Below, piece by piece: positions 8,435-17,534 of a stretch of 36,432 nt of DNA. The DNA is from Sulfurovaceae bacterium. GTDB taxonomy: Bacteria; Campylobacterota; Campylobacteria; Campylobacterales; Sulfurovaceae. How positions within the stretch are numbered: position 1 is the stretch's first letter; the number at the start of each line of letters is the position of its first letter. Where the stretch lies: NCBI GenBank assembly GCA_016744805.1, contig JADGDQ010000017.1, positions 1 through 36,432 on the forward strand, read 5' to 3'. A model generated the notes under the pieces. That model saw only the letters and a list, made by a program, of their open reading frames with translations. It ran no database searches and was not told the origin of the DNA. The position numbers and the translations under genes were made by a program.

Positions 8435-9862
8435 ATGAGACCTAAAGTAAGTAATCCATATTTAAAGTTACCAGATTTATGTTATGACAGGGTCAATCCT
8501 ACACCACTTAAAGAGCCTACTCTTATACATACAAATAAAGAAGTTGCTAATAATTTAGGACTCACTAATGAATTTATTCAAAGTAGTGAGTTTGTAGATT
8601 TTGCTAATGGTGCTTTACCTTTGGAGGGAAGTGATAATTTTGCTATGTGTTATGCAGGACATCAGTTTGGCTTTTTTGTACCAAGATTAGGTGATGGACG
8701 CGCTATTAATATAGGAGTGTCTAATAATCTACAGATGCAACTTAAAGGTGCAGGACAAACACTCTACTCACGCCAAGGTGATGGTAGGGCAGTTGTTCGT
8801 TCTTCTGTACGAGAGTACCTTATGAGTGAAGCTATGTATAATTTAGGTATTCCTACAACAAGAGCTTTGGCAATTATCCAATCTAAGCAAAAAGTCTACC
8901 GTGAAGACTGGGAAGAGACTTCTATGGTTTTGCGTGTCTCTTCTTCTTGGGTGCGTTTTGGAACTTTTGAATATTTTGCTAATAAGAAAAAATATAAAGA
9001 GTTAGAGGCTCTTGTAGATTATACTATAGCAGAGTCTTTTCCTCATCTTGCAGATACTCCTAATCTTTATCTAAAGCTTTTTACTGAAATAGTAGAAAAA
9101 ACTGCCAAACTTTTGGCTCATTGGCAGTCTGTGGGCTTTAACCATGGTGTAATGAATACAGATAATATGTCTATAGCAGGATTAAGTATTGATTATGGTC
9201 CTTATGCATTTTTAGATGATTATGATACAAATTTTATCTGTAATCATACAGATAGAGATGGACGCTACAGTTTTGGGAATCAACCACATATAGCCCAATG
9301 GAACCTTAAGGCTCTTATGATTGCATTTTCTCCTCTTGTATCAATAGCTCAAATGGAAAAAGTATTATTAAATTTTGGAACAATTTACTCAAAAGAGTTT
9401 TTACATATTATGGGTGAAAAGATAGGTATTGAATCTATACAAGAGAGAGACTTTGCATTTATTAAAAAAATGTTAGAGATGTTACAACTATTACAAATTG
9501 ATTATACACTCTTTTTTAGGACATTGAGCCATTATCAAGGAGATAGAACAGAGCTGTTGAAGCTAGGTTTATACCATCAACCTATGCATGATTGGATTGA
9601 TGATTATGATGAAAGAGTAGAGTATAATAGTTTTTCCAAAGAAGTAAGAAGAGAGAAAATGCTTAAAAAGAACCCTAAATATGTACTTAAAAATTATATG
9701 ATACAAGAAGCAATTGAGGGGATTGAAGAGGGTGATTATACTCTTTTTAACGCTCTTTTTGAAATAGCACAAACCCCTTTTAGCGAACATATAGAATATA
9801 ACAGATGGGCAGAAGCTACACCAAATAAATTTAAAAATCAAAAATTAAGTTGCTCTTCATAA
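8435..9862 (+). CDS. selO: SelO/YdiU family protein adenylyltransferase
   Basis: Pseudokinase-fold enzyme that transfers AMP from ATP to Ser/Thr/Tyr of target proteins; in other bacteria it is linked to the oxidative stress response. The 475 residues fit the bacterial family (E. coli YdiU about 478). Seen: nucleotide-binding LKGAGQTLYSRQGDGRA with Lys104; the catalytic segment NHGVMNTDN with D243-N244; and SIDYG with the metal-binding D253, ten residues on as in characterised SelO. The C-terminus is SCSS, the position where animal SelO carries selenocysteine; here it is an ordinary Cys, which can form a regulatory disulfide in bacterial homologues. A purine-rich AAAAAGGG precedes the ATG by 6 bases. 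It stands alone between the divergent cysteine-rich gene and the psr operon. Confidence 0.95.
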   Translation: MRPKVSNPYLKLPDLCYDRVNPTPLKEPTLIHTNKEVANNLGLTNEFIQSSEFVDFANGALPLEGSDNFAMCYAGHQFGFFVPRLGDGRAINIGVSNNLQMQLKGAGQTLYSRQGDGRAVVRSSVREYLMSEAMYNLGIPTTRALAIIQSKQKVYREDWEETSMVLRVSSSWVRFGTFEYFANKKKYKELEALVDYTIAESFPHLADTPNLYLKLFTEIVEKTAKLLAHWQSVGFNHGVMNTDNMSIAGLSIDYGPYAFLDDYDTNFICNHTDRDGRYSFGNQPHIAQWNLKALMIAFSPLVSIAQMEKVLLNFGTIYSKEFLHIMGEKIGIESIQERDFAFIKKMLEMLQLLQIDYTLFFRTLSHYQGDRTELLKLGLYHQPMHDWIDDYDERVEYNSFSKEVRREKMLKKNPKYVLKNYMIQEAIEGIEEGDYTLFNALFEIAQTPFSEHIEYNRWAEATPNKFKNQKLSCSS

Positions 9863-9937
9863 TATAAAATCTTGTTAATTATAGATTATAAAGTAATTTA
9901 TAAGCGATACTTTAATAGACTATAAGATAAACTTATT

Positions 9938-9960
9938 AATAGGAGAATTTTACTCCTATT
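9938..9960 (+). other. Perfect 8-base inverted repeat ahead of psrA
   Basis: AATAGGAG and CTCCTATT are separated by seven bases (AATTTTA). No T-run follows, so it is not a typical intrinsic terminator for selO. It sits 36 bases before the psrA start and contains a GGAG in its left arm. It may be a 5' leader hairpin of the psr mRNA or a protein-binding palindrome. Confidence 0.5.
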
Positions 9961-9996
9961 TAAATGGTTATTATATTTAACTACAAAGGAGTGCTG

Positions 9997-12435
9997 ATGC
10001 AGGTGGAAGTATCAAGAAGAAGATTTCTTCAGGGTAGTGTAGCTATGAGTGTTGTTGGTGGGGCTAGCGTGGGAGTTACTAATCTTTTAGCAGGTCATGG
10101 AGAAGAGAAAGGTGAACTTTCTGTTACTACAAAAACAGGTACAAGTAAAGCTACAGAGGTGGCTACGCTATGTGAAATGTGTGTAAACAAATGTGCAGCA
10201 CTTGCACGAGTTGAAGATGGTATAGTAACCAAACTTAATCCAAATCCACTTTTTCCTAAGTCAAAAAATATGCTTTGTCCTAGAGGAAATGCAGGGATAC
10301 AAGCACTATATGACCCAGATAGATTAAAGTCTCCTATGATTAGAGTAGGCGAAAAGGGTGAGGGTAAATTCAAAAAAGTCTCTTGGGCTGAAGCATACGA
10401 TGCTATTTTGAATGGTACAGATAAGTTTCCAGGTATGGGTAAAATTCTAGAAGAGGAACAAGATAATAGATCATCATTTCTTTTTTGTGCTGGTGAGGGG
10501 ATGGCAGAGCATACCTTTAAGACTTTCTACTCTGCTTTTGGTTCATCCAACTGGCTCAATCACGCCTCTTTATGTCTGCAAACAGTTGTATCTGGATATG
10601 GTGTGACACTTGGTGGATACCCAGAGTCTGATTTGGAAAATGCAGAGTATATTATTATGGCAGGAGCAAATAGAGCAGAAGCTATAGTAACTCCTGATAC
10701 TATGGATATATTCAAAAGAACAAAAGGCAGAGGTGCAAAGCTTATCTGTATTGACCCTAGGTTTACCAATACCGCAGCAAAAGCAGATAAGTGGCTAGCT
10801 ATTAACCCAGGGACTGACTTGGCATTTGTATTAGCATTGACTTTTGTAGTTATCAAAGAAGAACTCTATAACAAAGAGTATGTAGCAAAACATGTAAATG
10901 GGTTTGATAAATATAAAATCAATATTCTTGATAATAACTATACACCAGAGTGGGCAGAAAAAATTACAGGGATTCAAGCAAAAGATATTTATCAAATTGC
11001 TAGAGACTTTATGGCTCACGCTCCAAAAGCAATCTACTATCCAGGAAGAAGAAGTACATTCTCTAATAATGATTTTCAACTTCGTAGAGCTATGGCAATA
11101 TTCCAAGGATTAAGTGGAGGGATTGATACTAAAGGTGGTTTGGTATTTGGTAGCAAACTCAAACTTGACCCACATGAAGGGCTAGAGCCTATTTATGAGA
11201 GAGCAAAAGCAAGGGCTGTTAACAAAGTAGAGAGAACCAAAGGGCAGGTAGGATATTCTGACTGTGCTGTTGTAAGTGGTGGTGGTTCTTGGGTTGGTTG
11301 GCGTAATAGATACCTTGAAAATAAAATGCCTTATAAAGTAAGAGGAATGTTTATCTATAAGCACAATCCTATGATGAATATGCCAAACAGTGCCAAGACG
11401 GCACAGATGTTTAAAAGAATGGACTTAGTTGTAGCTATTGATACTATGCCTAGTGATTCTGTGATGTATGCTGATGTAGTACTTCCTGAGTGTCACTATC
11501 TAGAGCGAACAGACCCAGTCAAAACTTTTGGTGGGATTGAGCCTTCTATTGCACAACGAAACAAAGTATTAGAACCCATGTTTGATACAAAACCAGTGAT
11601 CGAGATAATGGGTGGATTAACACAAAAAATCTCAAAGCCTCTTTTTGATATAAGTAAAAAGTATGATGCAGATATACGAGATGAATTAGCAAATCTTAAT
11701 GGCAAAACAGCCAAAGAGAGAGAAGCAGAGGTGTATGAGGAGTTTAATCTTCATAAGCCATTTGAACACTCTCAGGAATATATTAATCAACAAATGGTTC
11801 AAGGTACTTACGGTAAAGATGCCGTAAAATCTCTTAGAGATAATGGTGTTTTTTATCCTGATATGGACAAATACTTCAAAAAGCTCTCAGGAAATGAACA
11901 TCAATATTATCCAGAAAAACACAAATCATATACAGTAAACGGTGGACGAGCAAAAACTAATACCAACAAGGTAGAGTGTTATTTGCCTAACCTTACAAAA
12001 AAAGGTGTTGATTCTATGCCAATGTGGCATGAGCAGTACCTCTTTACAGTCCCTGAAGGGAAATTTAGACTCCTTACAGGTCGTCATGCTCAATTTACTC
12101 AAAGTGGAACAGCAAATAATATTATGCTTCGAGACCTTATGCATGAGAACTATATATGGATTAATAGAAGAGTTGCCAAAAAAAGAAATATAGAGTTTGG
12201 AGATATGATAGAGGTCTCTAGTAAAGTAGGAAAAACAACACTTAGAGCCTACCCAACTGAAAAGATAGGTCCAAATACAGTCTTTTTTGTACATGGATTT
12301 GGAGAAGAGAGTGAAGCATTGACTTGGGCATATAAAAATGGTGGAAATGATAATGCAGTTATAGAGGATATTATAGAGCCTGTATATGGTGCATCCTCAA
12401 TGCATGAAACCAATGTAGAAATAAGAAAGGTATAG
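9997..12435 (+). CDS. psrA: Polysulfide/thiosulfate reductase-like molybdopterin catalytic subunit
   Basis: Periplasmic Mo-bisMGD subunit of the PsrA/PhsA group, expected to reduce polysulfide (or thiosulfate or another sulfur compound) with electrons from quinol. With the start at 9997 it has 812 residues and begins with a twin-arginine signal (SRRRFLQG at residues 6-13, then a hydrophobic stretch). The [4Fe-4S] motif is C59-x2-C62-x3-C66-x27-C94, and the Mo-ligand cysteine lies in HASLCLQT. The start was chosen because AAAGGAG lies 5 bases upstream; an ATG at 9964 would precede the Tat motif by 11 extra residues without a site. psrB begins two bases after the stop, or overlaps it if GTG is used. 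Substrate cannot be settled from sequence: tetrathionate and arsenate reductases are relatives, but the PsrB/PsrC partners favour polysulfide or thiosulfate. Confidence 0.87.
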   Translation: MQVEVSRRRFLQGSVAMSVVGGASVGVTNLLAGHGEEKGELSVTTKTGTSKATEVATLCEMCVNKCAALARVEDGIVTKLNPNPLFPKSKNMLCPRGNAGIQALYDPDRLKSPMIRVGEKGEGKFKKVSWAEAYDAILNGTDKFPGMGKILEEEQDNRSSFLFCAGEGMAEHTFKTFYSAFGSSNWLNHASLCLQTVVSGYGVTLGGYPESDLENAEYIIMAGANRAEAIVTPDTMDIFKRTKGRGAKLICIDPRFTNTAAKADKWLAINPGTDLAFVLALTFVVIKEELYNKEYVAKHVNGFDKYKINILDNNYTPEWAEKITGIQAKDIYQIARDFMAHAPKAIYYPGRRSTFSNNDFQLRRAMAIFQGLSGGIDTKGGLVFGSKLKLDPHEGLEPIYERAKARAVNKVERTKGQVGYSDCAVVSGGGSWVGWRNRYLENKMPYKVRGMFIYKHNPMMNMPNSAKTAQMFKRMDLVVAIDTMPSDSVMYADVVLPECHYLERTDPVKTFGGIEPSIAQRNKVLEPMFDTKPVIEIMGGLTQKISKPLFDISKKYDADIRDELANLNGKTAKEREAEVYEEFNLHKPFEHSQEYINQQMVQGTYGKDAVKSLRDNGVFYPDMDKYFKKLSGNEHQYYPEKHKSYTVNGGRAKTNTNKVECYLPNLTKKGVDSMPMWHEQYLFTVPEGKFRLLTGRHAQFTQSGTANNIMLRDLMHENYIWINRRVAKKRNIEFGDMIEVSSKVGKTTLRAYPTEKIGPNTVFFVHGFGEESEALTWAYKNGGNDNAVIEDIIEPVYGASSMHETNVEIRKV

Positions 12436-12437
12436 TG

Positions 12438-13001
12438 ATGGCTAGATATGGAATGGCTCTTGATTACAAAAATTGTATCAATTGTAAAGCTTGTGAAGTA
12501 GCCTGTAAAGAGGAAAATGGTGTCTTATTAGGTGCAGACAAACATAGAATTTGGGTTGGTGCTAATGATGTAGATGGAGAGTGGCCACTACTTGATATAG
12601 TATCAGCTACTTTTATGCCTAGTCAGTGTCAACACTGTGATGATGCTCCTTGTCAGTCAGTATGTCCTACAAATGCTACTTATTATGATGAAAATAGTGT
12701 TGTGAGAGTAGACCCTGATAAGTGTATTTTATGTAGCTACTGTATGAATGCTTGTCCTTATGATGCTCGATATGTAGATGATAGGACTATGACTGTAGAT
12801 AAGTGTAATTTTTGTAGTGATACACGAGTAGCTCGTGGTGAAACAACAACAGCTTGTCAAAATACTTGTCCTACAAAAGTAAGAACATTTGGTGACCTTG
12901 ATGACCCTGAGAGTGAGATTAGTGAACTTCTTCGTACACGCGAACACTTTTCACTCAAAGCTCATTTGGGTACAAAACCAAAATTATACTATCTAACATA
13001 A
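12438..13001 (+). CDS. psrB: Polysulfide reductase-like iron-sulfur subunit
   Basis: A 187-residue electron-transfer subunit with four [4Fe-4S] clusters, seen as CINCKACEVAC, CQHCDDAPCQSVC, CILCSYCMNAC and a final CNFC...C...C group. This is the DmsB/PsrB/NrfC arrangement and length (PsrB about 190). It has no signal of its own and would be carried across the membrane by PsrA's Tat signal, then pass electrons from PsrC to PsrA. The frame could also begin at a GTG three bases earlier that overlaps the psrA stop. I prefer the ATG, which has AAAGG about 7 bases upstream. Confidence 0.9.
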   Translation: MARYGMALDYKNCINCKACEVACKEENGVLLGADKHRIWVGANDVDGEWPLLDIVSATFMPSQCQHCDDAPCQSVCPTNATYYDENSVVRVDPDKCILCSYCMNACPYDARYVDDRTMTVDKCNFCSDTRVARGETTTACQNTCPTKVRTFGDLDDPESEISELLRTREHFSLKAHLGTKPKLYYLT

Positions 13002-13011
13002 GGAGTCTGTA

Positions 13012-14250
13012 ATGAGTGAAACTACAATAACGGCTGATGCTGTACAAGAACAAAGCTTTATAGCTAAAGCAAAAGAATTTGTCTTTACTATTCCTGTAAA
13101 TAAAGTAAGTATCAAAGATTTAGTAGACTTTGAGAAAACACCTAGAAATAATTTTATTGCTGTCCTTACACTGGCTTTTATAGCAATGTTTGTTGTGGGT
13201 GTTGCAATATACCTAAGCCAAGGTCATCATGCATACAATGTAACAAGAGAGCATCCATGGGGACTACTTATTGCTGTATATATCTTCTTTGTTGTTAGTT
13301 CAACTGGTCTCTGTATCGTTGGGTCTTTAGGAGATGTATTTGGATTTAAAGATTATGAGCTTATCGCCAAACGGGCTATTTTTGGCTCTATAGTTACTAT
13401 CCTAGCAGGGTTTGCAGTTATCGCTTTTGAGATAGGGCATCCTGTAACTATGATGATATACAATGTTCTCTCTCCGGGGCTTACTTCTGCTATATGGTGG
13501 ATGGGTACGCTGTATGGTATCTATTTGACATTTATGATTATAGAGTTTGTATTCTTACTCAAAAATGATATGAAAATGGCAAAAATATTTGGTCTATCAG
13601 GACTTTTAGTGGGTCTTGCTGCACACTCTAACCTTGGTTCAGTATTTGGATTTTTGAATGCAAGACCTATCTCTAATGGTGTCTTTTACCCAACATATTT
13701 TATCTTAACAGCATTTATTACAGGTATATTTATAGCATTTATCATTATGGGTATTCGATATAAAAATGTATTTCCCGAAGCCGTTAAAACTATGCTTACA
13801 GGATTAGCCAAAATCCAAGCCCTACTTATCTCTATTCTTATCTTTTTTGTAACTTGGAAGATGCTTACAGATATTTATGGTGGTATGCCAAACCGTGCAG
13901 ATGTAGCCTTACATATTTTAGGTTCTTGGACATTTTGGGCAGAGGTGATACTTGCTATGGTAATACCTTTGATTGTGATACTCAAAGACTTTGGTAAATC
14001 ACATGTTTTACTTGTTTGGGTCTCTTTAGCTGGTATGGTTGGTATCTTTTTTATGCGATATAACCTAGTGCATGATACCCAATTAAAACCTCTTCAGATG
14101 ATGAAAATTAGAGAATATCAATTAGCTCCTGAGTGGATTCACTATTTCCCATCAGCTACAGAGATAATGATTTCTCTAGGTGGTGTTGGGCTTTGTATTG
14201 CTATGTATTATGTAGGAACAAAAGTATTTAATCTAGACGCTGACCACTAA
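13012..14250 (+). CDS. psrC: NrfD/PsrC-type quinol-oxidising membrane subunit
   Basis: Membrane anchor that oxidises menaquinol and passes electrons to PsrB. Residues about 45-405 contain around nine or ten hydrophobic segments. FEIGHPVTMMIYNVLSPG and SAIWWMGTLYG resemble the conserved NrfD quinol-site region. At 412 residues it is longer than Wolinella PsrC (about 320), with a 45-residue N-terminal cytosolic lead and extra C-terminal helices, so it belongs to a longer NrfD subgroup. An AAGGAG lies 6 bases before the ATG; the gap from psrB is 10 bases. A bidirectional terminator-like hairpin follows at 14257-14281, closing the psrABC operon. Confidence 0.88.
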   Translation: MSETTITADAVQEQSFIAKAKEFVFTIPVNKVSIKDLVDFEKTPRNNFIAVLTLAFIAMFVVGVAIYLSQGHHAYNVTREHPWGLLIAVYIFFVVSSTGLCIVGSLGDVFGFKDYELIAKRAIFGSIVTILAGFAVIAFEIGHPVTMMIYNVLSPGLTSAIWWMGTLYGIYLTFMIIEFVFLLKNDMKMAKIFGLSGLLVGLAAHSNLGSVFGFLNARPISNGVFYPTYFILTAFITGIFIAFIIMGIRYKNVFPEAVKTMLTGLAKIQALLISILIFFVTWKMLTDIYGGMPNRADVALHILGSWTFWAEVILAMVIPLIVILKDFGKSHVLLVWVSLAGMVGIFFMRYNLVHDTQLKPLQMMKIREYQLAPEWIHYFPSATEIMISLGGVGLCIAMYYVGTKVFNLDADH

Positions 14251-14256
14251 AAAGAG

Positions 14257-14281
14257 TGTACCCAAATTTATTTTGGGTACA
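14257..14281. terminator. Hairpin between convergent psrC and the PAS gene
   Basis: A perfect 10-base stem, TGTACCCAAA with TTTGGGTACA, has a 5-base loop (TTTAT). It lies 6 bases after the psrC stop and 7 bases past the stop of the convergent PAS gene. On the minus strand it is followed by CTCTTTTTA, a fair T-run; on the plus strand the tail is weaker. It probably terminates both transcripts. Confidence 0.75.
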
Positions 14282-14288
14282 TATTGTA

Positions 14289-14768
14289 TTATATTTCAAA
14301 CTCTTTGAGTTGTGCTAGTTTGTCATTTGGGACATACATAACAACTCTACTTCTTCCCTCTTCTTGGCTTCGTTGTGTATCATATAGATTTTGCATCTCT
14401 ATTTTTTTGGCTGTAGAGATAGGTTCTCTTACAGATTTGTATTCTATAACCTTTCCATCTTTTACTAGCATCGAAACTCTAGCAAAAACCCAATAATACC
14501 CAGAGTCTTTACGAATATTTTTAACATACCCTTCCCAACTCTCACCTCTTTGGAGTGTAGCCCATAAATTAGCAAAAACTGATTGAGGCATATCTGGATG
14601 TCTTATAATATTATGGGGTTTGCCTATGAGTTCTTCAGGTTCATATCCAGAAATATCTGCAAAAGTTTCATTGACATAAGTTATCTTTCCACTCAAATCT
14701 GTACGAGAAATAATTAATTCATCTTTAGGAACTTCTGTCTCCAAAAACATATCAAATGTTCTATTCAT
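14289..14768 (-). CDS. Single-PAS sensor protein, Aer/CetB-like
   Basis: A 159-residue soluble protein that is essentially one PAS domain (about residues 15-125), with GKITYVNETFADISGYEPEE, then NIIRHPDMP and KNSG-type KDSGYYWVFARVS. This pattern matches the FAD-binding PAS of the aerotaxis receptor Aer and of Campylobacter CetB, which pairs with a membrane chemoreceptor in energy taxis. There is no membrane segment or output domain, so it must act through a partner, and none is recognisable nearby. AAGGAG lies 5 bases before the ATG. It follows lapD on the same strand by 53 bases and may be read through from lapG-lapD. Function in redox or energy taxis is inference; a link to the Lap system is possible. 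Confidence 0.8.
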   Translation of the reverse strand: MNRTFDMFLETEVPKDELIISRTDLSGKITYVNETFADISGYEPEELIGKPHNIIRHPDMPQSVFANLWATLQRGESWEGYVKNIRKDSGYYWVFARVSMLVKDGKVIEYKSVREPISTAKKIEMQNLYDTQRSQEEGRSRVVMYVPNDKLAQLKEFEI

Positions 14769-14821
14769 CTATTCTCCTTATTATTTAAATAATTATATCT
14801 AAAGTTATAAAATTTTTTATC

Positions 14822-16738
14822 TTAGTGGTGTGCTAAATCTACATGAGATCCTTGCATTGTATATATCTCTAGTGTTTTAAGAGTGTTTATTGTGCTTTCA
14901 TCTTCTACTTCAGTAGCAATAGGAACAATATTAAGTGTTTTCATAAGGGTCTGAAGTGATAAAAGTTCTTCTGGAGTTCGTGAGAGTAAAAATGAGGTAT
15001 TCATTTTGATATAGTCTGGATCAAGTTTCCTAAGATATTGGTAATTTTCACCTTCACCTATAAATTCAAAAATACCTAAAGAGATATTATGCGTATGGAG
15101 TAAACCTTTATAGGCCTCTATTAAAATAGGATTTTTTCTAATAAATTTATCTGATATTTCAAGTGTTAATGAGTGCTGAGTTTTAGATGAAAATAGTAAA
15201 CACAACTTTTTTATATTTTTATAAGAACTTTTTGAATATAAATATTCATAAGGGAGTCTTAGTATATTATTAGAAGCTAACTCTTCATCTTTGTTACTAA
15301 GTATTTTAGATATAACTTGTGTATATATTTTAGAACTTAATCCAAATTCTATAGCCAAAGGCATAAACTCTTCATAAACATATTTTTTTTCTGTAGTCTC
15401 CATAACTATATTTATAACACTATGATATTGTTGATCTGTTTTTGTATTTATAACATCATTGGTAACAAAAGAGAATGACTCATTTTCCAAAGATTGCTTG
15501 AAAAGTTCTCGCCATTTATCTTTGCCCTGTATTTCAAAATTATTTGTAAGTGTTTGATAATATATATGACAATAGTTATTTTTTGCTTTTTGTAAAGCAT
15601 TATCTGTGAGTGAGAGTAGTTCATTTATGGTTTGTGTATGATTATACTCACAAACACCTAAGGAAAGATACAAAGTAGAAGCATTTGTATTATAACTTTT
15701 CATACTATCATTAGCTCTTTTCTTGATAGATACAATCTGTTCTTTAATCGTATCTATAGAGTAGTTGGGTATAAATATATTAAACTCTGTTCCATTCATT
15801 CGTGCGATAATAATATCATTAAAATTTTTCATCTCATCTGTAAAGATATCAGCTATTGTTATATAAAGTGTATCAGCTTTTTTTCTTCCTATTTTTTTAT
15901 TTGTCTCTATCATACCACTAATACTAATCATTATATTAACACCTGAACTTACTTCAGCATCTAATTTAAGGTATTCAGGGAGTCTATCTATAAGATATTC
16001 ACGGGTTTTAAGTTTGGTAAGATTATCTGTATAGCTATTTATTTTTTGTTGACTAAGCTGATTATTTACACTATTAAACATAAATTCAATCTTTTGTACC
16101 ATAGTATTCATAGAGAGAACAACATCTCGTAGCTCTGCTGTTTTTGGTATATTTTTTTGGATAATATACTCATGATGAGAAATAGCATCAGCTTGTTTTT
16201 GTATATCTATAAGTGGTCTTAATATGATTTTTAATAAGATACCAAAAATTAAAGAGGAGAGTATAATAATAACAAGAAAAATATACATCAATTGTATAAA
16301 AGTCTCATAGAGTGTTTTATACAGTGTACTAAGCTCAACTTGCAAAGAGAGCTTTCCAACCATATACCAATTCCAAAAAATATCTTTGCTTATCATTTTT
16401 TGTTCTATATCTGCAAAATCTATAAACCACTTTGGAATATCTTCGTATTTATCTTTATATGATTGTTTATATGTCCAGTTATTGTCATTTGATACAAATT
16501 CAATAGTTTGATAATATCCACTATCAAATTCTGAATCAATAATACCTTGTATATAATTTTTTTCTACACCATTTTGAGCTAATCTATTAGAGATAGCAAG
16601 AAGACTATTCACTGTACTTTTGTAGAGTTCATCCTCCATATATTTTTTGGAAGTGTTATAATTGATAGTCATAATAGTTGCAAGCATTAAAATAATAATA
16701 ATTACTATCATAAGAGTTATCTGTTTATAGAGTGTCAT
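14822..16738 (-). CDS. lapD: LapD-like inner-membrane c-di-GMP receptor (degenerate GGDEF-EAL)
   Basis: LapD binds c-di-GMP with a degenerate EAL domain and then holds the protease LapG in the periplasm, protecting a surface adhesin. Seen: a first membrane helix (about residues 5-25), a periplasmic region of about 120 residues of LapD/MoxY N-type, a second helix (about 150-175), a HAMP-like linker, then GGDEF and EAL regions. The GGDEF motif is replaced by NGTEF (residues 315-319), and no EAL sequence is present, so neither catalytic activity is expected, as in known LapD. The start was placed at 16738, where ATGA overlaps the lapG stop and AAGGA lies 8 bases upstream; a longer frame reaches 16777. 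The adjacent lapG strongly supports the call. Confidence 0.88.
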   Translation of the reverse strand: MTLYKQITLMIVIIIILMLATIMTINYNTSKKYMEDELYKSTVNSLLAISNRLAQNGVEKNYIQGIIDSEFDSGYYQTIEFVSNDNNWTYKQSYKDKYEDIPKWFIDFADIEQKMISKDIFWNWYMVGKLSLQVELSTLYKTLYETFIQLMYIFLVIIILSSLIFGILLKIILRPLIDIQKQADAISHHEYIIQKNIPKTAELRDVVLSMNTMVQKIEFMFNSVNNQLSQQKINSYTDNLTKLKTREYLIDRLPEYLKLDAEVSSGVNIMISISGMIETNKKIGRKKADTLYITIADIFTDEMKNFNDIIIARMNGTEFNIFIPNYSIDTIKEQIVSIKKRANDSMKSYNTNASTLYLSLGVCEYNHTQTINELLSLTDNALQKAKNNYCHIYYQTLTNNFEIQGKDKWRELFKQSLENESFSFVTNDVINTKTDQQYHSVINIVMETTEKKYVYEEFMPLAIEFGLSSKIYTQVISKILSNKDEELASNNILRLPYEYLYSKSSYKNIKKLCLLFSSKTQHSLTLEISDKFIRKNPILIEAYKGLLHTHNISLGIFEFIGEGENYQYLRKLDPDYIKMNTSFLLSRTPEELLSLQTLMKTLNIVPIATEVEDESTINTLKTLEIYTMQGSHVDLAHH

Positions 16739-17349
16739 AATTTTTTCCTTTTTATATCTTTTTCCAGTTGTTTCCATTTTTTTGACTTAGAACCAGTTTC
16801 ACCATTAACAATAGCAATAATTTGTACTATATCTTTTCGTTTTGATGCAGGAAGTACTAAGAGGTTCGTATTATCTAATAGCAAATAATCTTCCCTACTT
16901 TTAGGGTCTGGTCTTGTAAGATATGCTAAGACCATATGATTTGATTTTTGACCTCTTCTATTTTTATAGATAACATAAAGAAATTTCATTTTTTTGGGAT
17001 CAACACCTATCTCTTTGAGTAAATAGTATTTAGCAATCACATAATCTTCACAATCACCTTTATTTTTACCAATAAATTCATAGGGTGTAGCCCAATAATC
17101 ATTTTTGGAATATGTTTTTTGATCAGAAGCATACTTGATTCTATTCATTTCACTATTAATAAAATTAAGTTTTATTCGTTCTGGTTTATCTTTGATTTTA
17201 TCTATAATTTCATTCTTGATATAAGTAAAACGATTTTTTGCAAATTTCCCATATTTTTTTCCAGCTTTATTTATAATATCTTGAGTGATAAAATCTTCAG
17301 ACTTTAGAAGAAAAGAAAACAGTAAAAAGAGAAATATTTTTTGCTTCAT
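16735..17349 (-). CDS. lapG: LapG-like periplasmic cysteine protease
   Basis: Calcium-dependent transglutaminase-like protease that cuts the N-terminal region of LapA-type adhesins and so releases cells from surfaces. The 204-residue product begins with a short signal peptide (KIFLFLLFSFLL). The catalytic Cys is C100 in GDCEDY, the His is H138 in SNHMVLAY, and the Asp is D159 in LLLDN, the spacing expected of the family. The KGDCEDYV motif is very characteristic. It is the first gene of the lapG-lapD pair, with a 4-base ATGA overlap. No LapA-like adhesin or type I secretion gene is present in this window, so the substrate must be encoded elsewhere. Confidence 0.92.
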   Translation of the reverse strand: MKQKIFLFLLFSFLLKSEDFITQDIINKAGKKYGKFAKNRFTYIKNEIIDKIKDKPERIKLNFINSEMNRIKYASDQKTYSKNDYWATPYEFIGKNKGDCEDYVIAKYYLLKEIGVDPKKMKFLYVIYKNRRGQKSNHMVLAYLTRPDPKSREDYLLLDNTNLLVLPASKRKDIVQIIAIVNGETGSKSKKWKQLEKDIKRKKL

Positions 17350-17534
17350 AATATAAATTTTAGCATAATTTTATAAGATATGTTTTAAAACTAAATAGTT
17401 CTCAATAGAGCTATATAGAGTTTTCTTACGATATAGAAGTACCAAGAGCTATTTATTCATTAAAAAATTTATTTGATAAAAAACTCTCTCTTAATCTCTT
17501 GCATAGAATGAAGTGATTTTTGGATGACAGAGTC

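Noticed and set aside
10560-10856. Open frames of 60-120 codons opposite psrA, napA, nasA and other genes.
   Set aside because: They are shadows of well-supported genes, with no ribosome sites, no recognisable family and implausible residue composition.
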